The notes: generated by a model from the sequence alone, not told the origin. Counted from the stretch's first letter, positions 39,602 to 48,951 are shown. The stretch: 64,000 bases of DNA from an uncultured Alphaproteobacteria bacterium (GCA_902623545.1 CACNUI010000001.1:117743-181742); one strand, 5' to 3'. Program-made: numbers and translations.

Positions 39602-41706
39602 TGAACTAATACCTGTTCAGGATCACCATTTAACTGAGGTGTTTGGTTTGCTTGTCTTGATACGTTTTTGTTTATAAAAGCGTGAAGCTCGCCATTTGTA
39701 ATGGTTCTATCGTTGTTAGCATCAGCCTCTCCTTCTAAGCCTTTCATCATAAAATACGAAAATAATCCATGTTCAGCCTCTTTTAAAACTTTAGCTGTTT
39801 CTTTTCCTGCGGATGCACTAAAGATAGTAAAATTCGAAGGTATTTCTTGTTCTTCTGCTTCAATAAATATAGGTCTTGATGCCACAAGTAATTCATCTGA
39901 CCTGGTAGCACCACTATAACAAGTATCTAAAAAAACAGTTACAGATTTTGGGTTTAAATCATTAATTAAGTTAAATAAATTACTTCTTAAAATTGTGCTA
40001 TCTTCAAGTAATTCCGGATCACCATCTGCTGGAAGTAAATAAAGATCCTGACCATCTTCACTCGCAAGACCATGACCAGAATAAAAAAGATATAGATTAG
40101 ATTGATTTTCTCTAATTGTTTTTGGTAACCATTGTCTTATAGTTTTTAGTGTTTTTGTTCTATCAGCATTATCATTAGTTAATATTTTAATATTTTCATA
40201 AGGAACACCGAGTGATGTATTAGCGAAATCACCAAATGCGAGAGCATCATTCTCTGCATAAGGTGCAGCAAATGTATTTTCATATTTTTCTATTCCTATT
40301 ATTAATGCCACATCATTACTATTTGCAGAAACTGAAATTTTACGTGGATCAAGAAATTCAAATTTATTTTCTTTAATGCTCAAATTTTTTCGCAATAACT
40401 TAATAAATTTAGATGATTTGTTAGAAAATTTATCTATTGCAACAATTTCTATAGTCTGCCCCTTAGGTTTAACAAATAAATTTTCACTAAATTTACCATC
40501 ATTATCAAAGTTAATTTCTTTTCCATCAATCGATAAAGAGGTAATCAAATTTTGATCTGAAACAGTTCCTTCAATAATTGCTGTTAATTTTTCATTTGCT
40601 ATAATAGATTCAGCAACGTAAATTTGTGGACCTGATATATCTTTTTGATTATTGGTTTCATTATCTTCAGAATTATTTTTAGCTATTAATGTATTACTAT
40701 CTATTTTATCAGCGTAATATGAACCTAGCTTAGGACCCTCCTTATTATTTTCTATCATGCCCCAATCGCCATCAAATGTTGAGTAATTATTTTTAAAAGT
40801 TAACTTAAACCAGCCTTTATCATTTCCTTCTTCCCAAAATATTTTAAGTTTGTTTTTATTAATTAAAAACCCTCCATACAAAGTACCTTCATATTCATCG
40901 TTACCATGAGTATATGTCCCAATAATTTCACCATTTGTATCTTCAAATAAAGTTACTTCTATAGGGTATTGTTCTTCCTGATAAATTCCATATCCTTCGA
41001 AAGTTCCAAAAATTGATTTATTAACTACTTCAGTAAATGAATTATCATTTTCTTCAATTTCATCGTTTGTGGCGAATGCAATATCATAATATTTTTTTAC
41101 CTGTTCTTTGGCTAAAGAACATATATATTTTGCATTATTTGAGGAATCTTTTGACTTCTTTATTATTGATTGCTTTACTTTAGTTTTCTTAATTAGTTTA
41201 TCTTCCTTATATTTACCTTGCTCAAAAATTGAATTGTCATCATTATATAAAATTGCGTAACCATTTAGAAAACCATTTTTAAATTCACCTAGATCATATT
41301 CACCATTTTCATAATGATATATTCCAAATCCTTCTCTTTTATCATTTTTATAACTACCAGAATAAAAATGCCCATCTTCTTTATAACTATAAATTCCGTA
41401 TTCAATTTCATTATTTTTTTTTATTTCTCCACAATATTTTTCACCATGCTTTTTCCATGTAATAACACCCAAAACAAAATATCCATCCTTATATAATCCA
41501 ACTTCAGTTTGACCATTATTCCCATAGGTATACTTCCCTAATCCATTTCTAAGTCCATTTTTAATTTCACCTATGTAAACATCCTCATAATTTGAATTAC
41601 TTAAATTTTCATAATACTGCTCTTCAAACGTAACTGCTTTTATTGAAAATGATAACAAAAGATAAAATAATGAAAAAATTAAGATATTTTTATAATTTAC
41701 TAACAT
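39595..41706 (-). CDS. Exported caspase-like protein 5, 703 aa, with N-terminal MORN-like repeats
   Basis: Signal peptide; repeated YxGxxKNGxxxGxGxYxY units; YSGHGLAS/DTCYSGATRS; DANNDRTITNGEL. Confidence 0.9.
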   Translation of the reverse strand: MLVNYKNILIFSLFYLLLSFSIKAVTFEEQYYENLSNSNYEDVYIGEIKNGLRNGLGKYTYGNNGQTEVGLYKDGYFVLGVITWKKHGEKYCGEIKKNNEIEYGIYSYKEDGHFYSGSYKNDKREGFGIYHYENGEYDLGEFKNGFLNGYAILYNDDNSIFEQGKYKEDKLIKKTKVKQSIIKKSKDSSNNAKYICSLAKEQVKKYYDIAFATNDEIEENDNSFTEVVNKSIFGTFEGYGIYQEEQYPIEVTLFEDTNGEIIGTYTHGNDEYEGTLYGGFLINKNKLKIFWEEGNDKGWFKLTFKNNYSTFDGDWGMIENNKEGPKLGSYYADKIDSNTLIAKNNSEDNETNNQKDISGPQIYVAESIIANEKLTAIIEGTVSDQNLITSLSIDGKEINFDNDGKFSENLFVKPKGQTIEIVAIDKFSNKSSKFIKLLRKNLSIKENKFEFLDPRKISVSANSNDVALIIGIEKYENTFAAPYAENDALAFGDFANTSLGVPYENIKILTNDNADRTKTLKTIRQWLPKTIRENQSNLYLFYSGHGLASEDGQDLYLLPADGDPELLEDSTILRSNLFNLINDLNPKSVTVFLDTCYSGATRSDELLVASRPIFIEAEEQEIPSNFTIFSASAGKETAKVLKEAEHGLFSYFMMKGLEGEADANNDRTITNGELHAFINKNVSRQANQTPQLNGDPEQVLVQW

Positions 41707-41768
41707 AATATTAAAAATTAATTTCTATTTTTTTTGATTATATATAAATAAAATATATCATAATATTT
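41707..41768. promoter_or_regulatory. 62-bp divergent intergenic region between caspase operon and protease/DUF4384/LPP20 operon
   Basis: Only non-coding DNA between ATG at 41706(-) and ATG at 41769(+); very AT-rich with several TATAAT-like hexamers. Confidence 0.5.
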
Positions 41769-42290
41769 ATGAAAATTAATCATTTTCGAATTGTTCTATT
41801 ATTATTTTTATTAGTTCCAGTAAGTGTTTTTGCGGCAAGTAAAAAAGATTCTTTAAACCAGATTGATCCTCTAATGAAAGAAGATGACATGGTGATAGCT
41901 GGTGAATGGAAAATTTACATGGATAAATGTGGGAAAAAAGCTCACAAAGAATTCATGGCAAACTTGGCAAAATTATCCTGGCCAGACTATAAAATTTATA
42001 TGGCCGCTGCAGGAAAATATACCTCTGGAGGCTGGAGTGCGGGACCATGTAATAATAAAGATACGAAAGCACTTTGGGACTATTATGATTGGATAATTTC
42101 TGAACTAACTTATTTAACTGGTTCTGATAATAACACTTATAGTGAAGATGATGCTAGTATTGACTCTGAGTTGAATGATATAGATCAAGTAGAGGAAAAG
42201 TTAATAAAATTAAAACAATTATATGATGATGGTCTAATAACGCTTGAAGAATATGAAGATAAGAAAAGTGAAATATTAGATAGTTTTTAA
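41769..42290 (+). CDS. Exported protein with C-terminal SHOCT-like motif
   Basis: Signal peptide; KLIKLKQLYDDGLITLEEYEDKKSEIL at C-terminus. Confidence 0.65.
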   Translation: MKINHFRIVLLLFLLVPVSVFAASKKDSLNQIDPLMKEDDMVIAGEWKIYMDKCGKKAHKEFMANLAKLSWPDYKIYMAAAGKYTSGGWSAGPCNNKDTKALWDYYDWIISELTYLTGSDNNTYSEDDASIDSELNDIDQVEEKLIKLKQLYDDGLITLEEYEDKKSEILDSF

Positions 42291-42320
42291 ATATCCGGTT
42301 ACTCTTTCTTAAATCTATAA

Positions 42321-44099
42321 ATGTATTATAAAATAGAAATGATTTTATTTAGAAGCATATTTTTTTTATTAATTATTTTGTTTATTTTTAATAGTCATTT
42401 AAATGCTAAAACAATTGATGAACAATTTAATGATGCTTTAGATTTAATAAAAATTGATCAGACAAAAGAAGCTCTAGAATTACTAAAAAAAATAGAACCA
42501 GTATCAGATGATCAAATAGCAAGACAATCATATTTATTAGGTCGTTTGTACTATTCTTTTAATCAATTTCAAAAAGCTCAAGATTTTTTTAATGATGCTA
42601 GTATACTTAATCCAAATGATCCGCTCTACAAAGTTGGATTATCTCAGGCTAATTATGCCCTTGGAAATTTAAAATTAGCTGAAAGATATGCAAAAATAGC
42701 ATTAAGATCTAATCCTGATCTTTTAGATGCTGAATTAACATTAGCATTAGTTTTAAATAAGTATGGTGAAAAAAAAGAAGCAGAAAAGAGATTTAATGAA
42801 TTTATTGATCTTCAGCCATCTAACGAAGAATTATTTTTAACGTATGCAAAATTTTTAGAACAAACAGAAAATCGAAAAAAGGCAATATTAACTTTGGAAA
42901 ATTTTATTATTAAGAATACTGATACTCCAAAAGTACATGACTATTTAGGACGTTTATACTGGTTTAATGGAGAACTGGATTTAGCGATTGAAAAAAGAGA
43001 GAGAGCTGCATTACTTTATAGAAAATCTGGAAACATGTTGATGAGTTCCAACATAAGTAAATGGCTTAATAGTAAAAAAGAAATAATTATTGCTGAAAGA
43101 AAGAAAAAGGAAGAAGAGGCAGAAAAAAAAGTTATACCTACTAAACCTAAACCTCGTTATACGCCAAGTCCTCTCAATCAGATAGAGCCATTTCCAATTT
43201 ATGAAGGAGACGAAGTGTATACGGGTAGCGGATTTATTATTAATAATGGTAAACACATTGTAACAAATAGACATGTGATTGAAGAATCTGAAAGATTATT
43301 TGTAAGAAATGGTCTTGGAGAATTACGTGTTGCTAAAGTAGAAAAAGTTTCTGAATACGATGATTTGGCACTTTTAAGTTTAGACCGCCCATATGATCAA
43401 GTTTTTGCAATTACCATTCCTGAAAATTACAAACTAAGAACTGGTCAAACTGCTTTAGTTATGGGTTTCCCATTGGCCTCATCTCTTGGAGACTCATCGC
43501 CATCTATTACACAAGGTATTGTAAGTAAAACAACAGGGCTAGGCGATAACATAGGCACCTTTCAATTAACTTCTAAATTGAATAAGGGAAATAGCGGCGG
43601 ACCAATATTTTCTGATACTGGAGACTTAATTGGTGTAGCTGTAGCAAAACTTGATTCTACTTTATTTTTAGAAGAAGCTGGATTTATTCCTGAAGATGTA
43701 AATATAGCAATTAATATTGATAGAGTAAAAAGGTTTGTTAATTCATCAAAACCAATTGAAAATTTACCAAAATTAGATCTAGAAGATTTATATGAGATTA
43801 AATTACCGAGTGTAGTCATGATAGTTAATATAATGAAAACTGAAGTCGAGCCTATTGAAGTTAATGCAAATAATATTATTCAACAAGAAATTAGAAAATG
43901 TCAGGCTAATTACGATACTGAAAATTATGAAAATATTACAAGAAAGCAATTTAATGAATTTTGTGTTTGTTATGTAAATAATCTTGCTAGTTTGATTGAA
44001 TCAAAACCAAATTATATATCTTATAGTAAGCCAACTGATGAATTTTTAGATGAAACAGAAAAAATTATTAAAGCTTGTTATGAAAAAGTTACGCAATAA
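42321..44099 (+). CDS. Exported TPR + trypsin-like (S1C/HtrA-type) serine protease
   Basis: N-terminal TPR units; GSGFIINNGKHIVTNRHV (His), EYDDLALL (Asp), NKGNSGGPIF (Ser). Confidence 0.85.
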   Translation: MYYKIEMILFRSIFFLLIILFIFNSHLNAKTIDEQFNDALDLIKIDQTKEALELLKKIEPVSDDQIARQSYLLGRLYYSFNQFQKAQDFFNDASILNPNDPLYKVGLSQANYALGNLKLAERYAKIALRSNPDLLDAELTLALVLNKYGEKKEAEKRFNEFIDLQPSNEELFLTYAKFLEQTENRKKAILTLENFIIKNTDTPKVHDYLGRLYWFNGELDLAIEKRERAALLYRKSGNMLMSSNISKWLNSKKEIIIAERKKKEEEAEKKVIPTKPKPRYTPSPLNQIEPFPIYEGDEVYTGSGFIINNGKHIVTNRHVIEESERLFVRNGLGELRVAKVEKVSEYDDLALLSLDRPYDQVFAITIPENYKLRTGQTALVMGFPLASSLGDSSPSITQGIVSKTTGLGDNIGTFQLTSKLNKGNSGGPIFSDTGDLIGVAVAKLDSTLFLEEAGFIPEDVNIAINIDRVKRFVNSSKPIENLPKLDLEDLYEIKLPSVVMIVNIMKTEVEPIEVNANNIIQQEIRKCQANYDTENYENITRKQFNEFCVCYVNNLASLIESKPNYISYSKPTDEFLDETEKIIKACYEKVTQ

Positions 44100-44967
44100 A
44101 TTTTTGTTTTCAGTTTATTTTCTATTTACTTTTTTTATAGTTTTAAAATTACACGCGATTACTTTAAATAATATTGAAGTAATTGAACCTTACGGTATTA
44201 AAATGTCTAAAGAAGAAGCATGTGTAGTTGCGCGAGATAGACTTTTTGATAAAGCAAGACGAGAAGCATCTGGCCAAGAAACAATGTCTGCAGAATCAAC
44301 CCAAGTTTGTCAATTCAGTGAAGATGAAAATAATTGTAAGATATTTACTAATTCATTTAGATCTATTGGAGAAATTTTAATAACTAAATATGAACCAATA
44401 AAATATGATAATGGAAAAGAATGTAAATTTGCAAGTGCAGGCAATGATATATTTGAAGTTAAAAGAAAAGGTAACTTTGTTTTAAAAAATCTACCAAAAC
44501 AATCTGATAATTTCAATTTTCGAATTTCTATGAATAAAAATCAATTCATTTCGTATCCCATAAATTTAAAGAAAAAAAGAAAATCTAATGAAACATTAGA
44601 ATTAACACTTCAAACTATGGAAGATATGTATATCTCCATTTTTCAATGGTCTCCATATGAAGATTCATTAACTGTAAATAAAATTTTTCCAAATGAAATA
44701 GATTCTATCAATTTTTTTGAAGCAAATATCAAACATTCAATTCCTACAACTAAAGCACAACAAAAGTATAACTTACGGGTTCATTTTCCGGATGAAGAGT
44801 ATTATTCTCAAGATGAAGTAATAGAATTACTTATGATTGTTGGAACAAAAGAAAAAATCAACTTCTTTAATGATTATGATTACTCTGATTTTGGTCAAAT
44901 GCTTGGTCAAATTGAAATTTTTAGAAAAAAAGAGAAATCCTATATTATAAGAAAAAGGGATAACTAA
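44080..44967 (+). CDS. Exported DUF4384-like protein
   Basis: Start MKKLRNKFLFSVYFLFTFF signal peptide (ORF-track start 44050); MEDMYISIFQWSPYEDSLTVNKIFPNE resembles DUF4384. Confidence 0.55.
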   Translation: MKKLRNKFLFSVYFLFTFFIVLKLHAITLNNIEVIEPYGIKMSKEEACVVARDRLFDKARREASGQETMSAESTQVCQFSEDENNCKIFTNSFRSIGEILITKYEPIKYDNGKECKFASAGNDIFEVKRKGNFVLKNLPKQSDNFNFRISMNKNQFISYPINLKKKRKSNETLELTLQTMEDMYISIFQWSPYEDSLTVNKIFPNEIDSINFFEANIKHSIPTTKAQQKYNLRVHFPDEEYYSQDEVIELLMIVGTKEKINFFNDYDYSDFGQMLGQIEIFRKKEKSYIIRKRDN

Positions 44968-45011
44968 TAATCTTTTAAAAATACTCTATTTGCTATAAAT
45001 AACTTATTAAA

Positions 45012-45917
45012 ATGAAAAAAATCTTTCCTTTTGTAGCTATCTTTTTTTTATCTTCAAATTTACTTGCTAGTAACTATGACGGGGAGTGGTATGGCATCAA
45101 CCCTTGTGCATACTTTGATCAGGCTCAGGATGTTGTTTTAACAATTAAAGATGGTAATGCAAAGGTTGATTGGGGGGAAGAATTTAAACCTACAAAATAT
45201 AGAGGTATGGTTCTTAAAAATGATAAATTAGGTTTAAATAGTAATGCTGGAAGAATAGAGGGTAAATTTACTTCTCATGAAGAATTAATTTTAAATGAAG
45301 GTAAAGAATTCACTAATGATGATGGAGAAACCATAAGCTGCGAGTTTACATTAAATAAGGGCGCAATGAAGGAAGAGAAAACGGAAGAACAAATTGCTGA
45401 AGAAGCAGCTCAAGAACAAGAAGAGGAAGAAAAAGCAGAAATAGTTCAAAGTTTAGAAAATATTCCCGAGTGGTTTTTAATTCCTCCAGATGGTGGAAAA
45501 GTAGCAGCCTTTGCTACTGCAACATGGGAGAGTTCTAATCTTCAGAGTGCAAGAAAGTTTGCTGAGAATCAAGCATTAGAAGCACTAGCTTTAACTTTAG
45601 ACTCAAGAGTGACTCTTCAAATTAATACGATGATTGATCAAGTAGGATTAAATGATGATGAAACACTTGCAACAGAAATGACATCTGTTGGAAATACAAC
45701 TGTTAGAGAGGCATCAACTACTGGATATAAAATAGAAGAAATTGATGTGCAAACTAAAGGCACTAAATATGTTGTTTACATTTTACTTAAATTACGTTTC
45801 AGTGAGGCAGATAAGATTTTAATGAAACAAATAAAATCAACTGATACGTCGGAGGCAAAATTAAAAGCATCAAAAGCTTTCCAAGAACTAGAAGAAGCAA
45901 TAGCTAAATCTGGTTAA
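45012..45917 (+). CDS. Exported protein: YDGEW module + LPP20-like domain
   Basis: SNYDGEWYGINPC N-terminal module shared with caspases 1/2; IPEWFLIPPDGGKVAAFATATWESSNLQSARKFAENQALEALA as in LPP20-like proteins. Confidence 0.65.
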   Translation: MKKIFPFVAIFFLSSNLLASNYDGEWYGINPCAYFDQAQDVVLTIKDGNAKVDWGEEFKPTKYRGMVLKNDKLGLNSNAGRIEGKFTSHEELILNEGKEFTNDDGETISCEFTLNKGAMKEEKTEEQIAEEAAQEQEEEEKAEIVQSLENIPEWFLIPPDGGKVAAFATATWESSNLQSARKFAENQALEALALTLDSRVTLQINTMIDQVGLNDDETLATEMTSVGNTTVREASTTGYKIEEIDVQTKGTKYVVYILLKLRFSEADKILMKQIKSTDTSEAKLKASKAFQELEEAIAKSG

Positions 45918-45996
45918 TTTAAAATTAAATTTTTTATCTTAATATTACCTTAATCGTTTCTTATTTTTATCAAATTTAATTTTTATAGAAGTTTTA

Positions 45997-46746
45997 GTGG
46001 CACCAGTTATTGCAAGAATTATAATTTTTTTATTCTCCCTCCTTATTATTGTTCTCCTTCTAGCTGGTGCTGCTAAAGGTGAACAACTATTAACTTCCAA
46101 AGAATTTATTAAAAAAGAACTCCCTCTTGATCAGGGAAATGACAAACTCATTATTACTGAAGTACAAGAATATCCTAAAAGAACGTTTTATTTTGATCCT
46201 TTAGTTGTTTTTGATGAACAAGATGAGGTGAGTTTATGTGGGTATGAGCTTACGACAGTTGATTTTACGGGGACTAGGATCGTAGTAAGCCTTTACGCAG
46301 CTCTTTTTGATGATGCTCCAGCAATTATAAATTATGTACGGTTAGAAACATTACAATTAACGCTTTTTGATAAAGAATTATCCTTTAGTGATATGAAAAA
46401 ATTGGAACTTTATCCGTACACAATGGAAATTATAAAAAATAATACTTTATTTGAGTCTCTTGAAAGAAATAATTCCAAAGCAAGTGCTATTATTCATGAA
46501 TCATCTAATAATTATCTCTTAAATAAAGGTAAAATCTTAAAAGAATTTTATATGGGTGGATACGACTTACATGTAGAGTTTATCAAAGGATACCCTATTC
46601 ACATCCCTATTCCGCAAAATATTAAATTTTTAAATGCTAAAATTGATCTCATTGATCACTGTCTTATAGAACTAAGAAATAATGAAAGAAAAACTAAAAT
46701 ACCTGAAGAAAACTTATTAAAAGAAGCATTGTACAGAATTCAATAA
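45997..46746 (+). CDS. Uncharacterised protein with one N-terminal TM
   Basis: Open frame with N-terminal hydrophobic segment. Confidence 0.5.
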   Translation: MAPVIARIIIFLFSLLIIVLLLAGAAKGEQLLTSKEFIKKELPLDQGNDKLIITEVQEYPKRTFYFDPLVVFDEQDEVSLCGYELTTVDFTGTRIVVSLYAALFDDAPAIINYVRLETLQLTLFDKELSFSDMKKLELYPYTMEIIKNNTLFESLERNNSKASAIIHESSNNYLLNKGKILKEFYMGGYDLHVEFIKGYPIHIPIPQNIKFLNAKIDLIDHCLIELRNNERKTKIPEENLLKEALYRIQ

Positions 46747-46786
46747 ATCTATTTAAAACATAATTAAAAACTATTATTATTAAATT

Positions 46787-47176
46787 ATGTCTAACCCTTT
46801 TATTTTAATAGCTAGAATACGTGTAAAAGAAGGTAAGGTTGAAGAATATCTCAAGATAGCAAAAGAAGCTGATGATGCCGTTAATGCATCAGAACCAGAT
46901 ATGTTGATCCATACATTTGATCAAGATCCAACAGATCCATTAGAATTTACCTGGAGTGAAGTCTACCGTAATAGTGAAGCAATGGTTCATCACATTAATA
47001 ATCCTCCTGTTGTATCTTATGTAGAAAAACATCAAGAAATAGCCGATAAATTTGAAATAGAAGTTTATGGAAATATTACAGATGAAACGATTAAAGCCAT
47101 TGAGGATCTTAATGTTCCTTTCAAACACTTTAAAACAACTAATGTTGGCTATATTAGAAAGGAAAAATTCTCATGA
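46787..47176 (+). CDS. Antibiotic biosynthesis monooxygenase (ABM)-fold protein
   Basis: FILIARIRVKEGKVEEYLKIAKEADDAVNASEPDML...TWSEVYRNSEAMVHH. Confidence 0.7.
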   Translation: MSNPFILIARIRVKEGKVEEYLKIAKEADDAVNASEPDMLIHTFDQDPTDPLEFTWSEVYRNSEAMVHHINNPPVVSYVEKHQEIADKFEIEVYGNITDETIKAIEDLNVPFKHFKTTNVGYIRKEKFS

Positions 47177-48174
47177 AATACATTCTAATTTTTTTATTAA
47201 TCGTATCACTACCCTCTTTATCTTTTGGAAATAAATTCGAAGACAAAATGAAAAATAAAGAAAAGAAAAATTATGATCAATATGTTTTGAGAGGTGAATT
47301 AGTAGGTAATATGGTTTTCACAATAAGAAATATCAAAGAGAAAAAGGGGCTAGTTTCTTTTTTTGATGAATTTGAAGATAGATTTGGTGTCAAAGAAAAA
47401 GGTGTAGAATTTAATGTTAAATATTCAGATGAAGGTCATAAATTGGATTGGGAAAGATGGGGTAATCCCGGTCACGCTCAACGCTTTCAGATAATGGAAC
47501 CACTTAAAAAAGTTGCCAAAAAAAACCAAACTAAATGGTACCGCGTAGAATATTTTTTAGATGGATCATATTTTAGCAAAAAACATAATCTAAGTATTTT
47601 TGATTTTAAGCCTATTAAAGGTAAATCAGAAGTAGGTGTAGGTCCTACTTTTAATTATTCAAATAATAGGTTTTCATGGACATTTAATTCAGAAAAATTT
47701 TTTACAGAAAACAATGAAGCTGGCCGGCAGAATTATTACAATACCTTTTCACTTGATCTTAATCAAAATGAAATTTCCTTAAAAGGTAAGTGGGTTAATT
47801 TAATAATAAATGCTAAGTGGGCAGATGATGGCTTCTTGCATTTATGGATTGATGGGAAACTGGTATCAAGTTACTATGGTCAAACTTTAGCAGGCGCAGA
47901 TAAAATACGTTTGAAGTTTGGTCCTTATCGAAACTATATGGATGATGCTACGTCAGAAAATATAGATATCCCTGATCTAAATGTGAAATATGCAAATATT
48001 GGAAAATCTAATAAATGTGATGACCTTTGGTCTGGATGTGATGAACTGACAGATCAGTTATTGAATAATTCTCAAGCACATTTTGCTCATGCTATAATCT
48101 TATGTGAAACCGCACCTAATAAAGATACGAAATGTAGAAATTCTGGGTGGCCTCAGAAAAATATACCGTTCTAA
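47173..48174 (+). CDS. Exported heparin-lyase-I-like polysaccharide lyase
   Basis: Signal peptide; KGKWVNLIINAKWADDGFLHLWIDGKLV, KFGPYRNYM. Confidence 0.65.
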   Translation: MKYILIFLLIVSLPSLSFGNKFEDKMKNKEKKNYDQYVLRGELVGNMVFTIRNIKEKKGLVSFFDEFEDRFGVKEKGVEFNVKYSDEGHKLDWERWGNPGHAQRFQIMEPLKKVAKKNQTKWYRVEYFLDGSYFSKKHNLSIFDFKPIKGKSEVGVGPTFNYSNNRFSWTFNSEKFFTENNEAGRQNYYNTFSLDLNQNEISLKGKWVNLIINAKWADDGFLHLWIDGKLVSSYYGQTLAGADKIRLKFGPYRNYMDDATSENIDIPDLNVKYANIGKSNKCDDLWSGCDELTDQLLNNSQAHFAHAIILCETAPNKDTKCRNSGWPQKNIPF

Positions 48175-48189
48175 AGTTTGTATTTTAAT

Positions 48190-48214
48190 AAAGCACTCTA
48201 GAAAAGAGTGCTTT
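48190..48214. terminator. Intrinsic terminator between convergent genes
   Basis: AAAGCACTCT-AGAAA-AGAGTGCTTT perfect stem. Confidence 0.75.
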
Positions 48215-48219
48215 GTTAA

Positions 48220-48552
48220 TTAAGAAGTAGGAGGAGAAAAATCTACTTTATTTCCCATCTCTCTTACTTTGTTTAAATCAACAGACTCTAAAGTAACTGC
48301 CTCGGTAAGAGTGCCTGCTGCTTTTGCTTTTAAAGCACATGCTGCCATACTTTCAAATGACTCTGCCTCAGTAATCATTACAAAATCATACTGGCCTCTT
48401 GTTATATGATAATCTATTAATTTACCTCCAACACTGCTAACCATTTTTTCCATAGCTGCTTTTCTGTCCGAGTCTCCATTAATAATACCATCAGCACCTT
48501 TTTGTGAATAGATACCCAGTGATATAAAAATTGACATTAAAAATCCTTTCAA
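48220..48552 (-). CDS. GYD-domain protein
   Basis: ISLGIYSQKGADGII...YDFVMITEAESFESMAACALKAKAAGTL. Confidence 0.8.
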   Translation of the reverse strand: MKGFLMSIFISLGIYSQKGADGIINGDSDRKAAMEKMVSSVGGKLIDYHITRGQYDFVMITEAESFESMAACALKAKAAGTLTEAVTLESVDLNKVREMGNKVDFSPPTS

Positions 48553-48608
48553 GTTAAATAATATTTAATTAGTTTATAAATTTTTACTTAAAAAAAAAGG
48601 GTTTAATT

Positions 48609-48878
48609 ATGAAAATTATTATGAATGTTAAATTAAAAGAAGGCTATGAAAAATGGAAAAACCTTTTTCTCAGTGTTGATACACATAGAGAAAAATATGG
48701 AATAAAAGTTTTAGCATATGGTCATCCCAAAGATGATGAAAATAAAATTTATCAAGTATTAGAGATTGAATCGATGGAAAAAATGCAAGAAGCTATGAAA
48801 GATCCAGAATTAGCAAGACTGAGAACCGATGCTGGTGTTGATCTAGACAGCCAAGAATTAGTTTTCTTAGTCGAGTAG
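48609..48878 (+). CDS. Small uncharacterised protein, possible dimeric alpha/beta-barrel (ABM-like)
   Basis: 89 aa frame; KIIMNVKLKEGYEKWKNLFLSVDTHR...VLEIESMEKMQEAM. Confidence 0.6.
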   Translation: MKIIMNVKLKEGYEKWKNLFLSVDTHREKYGIKVLAYGHPKDDENKIYQVLEIESMEKMQEAMKDPELARLRTDAGVDLDSQELVFLVE

Positions 48879-48905
48879 ATTAAAAACAAATAATACACTA
48901 TATTG

Positions 48906-48951
48906 TTATGGGGTATAAAGCCCTCTCCACTGAGGGAGTTTTGCCCCATAA
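48906..48951. terminator. Bidirectional intrinsic terminator with nested stem
   Basis: TTATGGGG(48906-48913)/CCCCATAA(48944-48951) outer stem; CCCTC/GAGGG inner stem. Confidence 0.8.
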
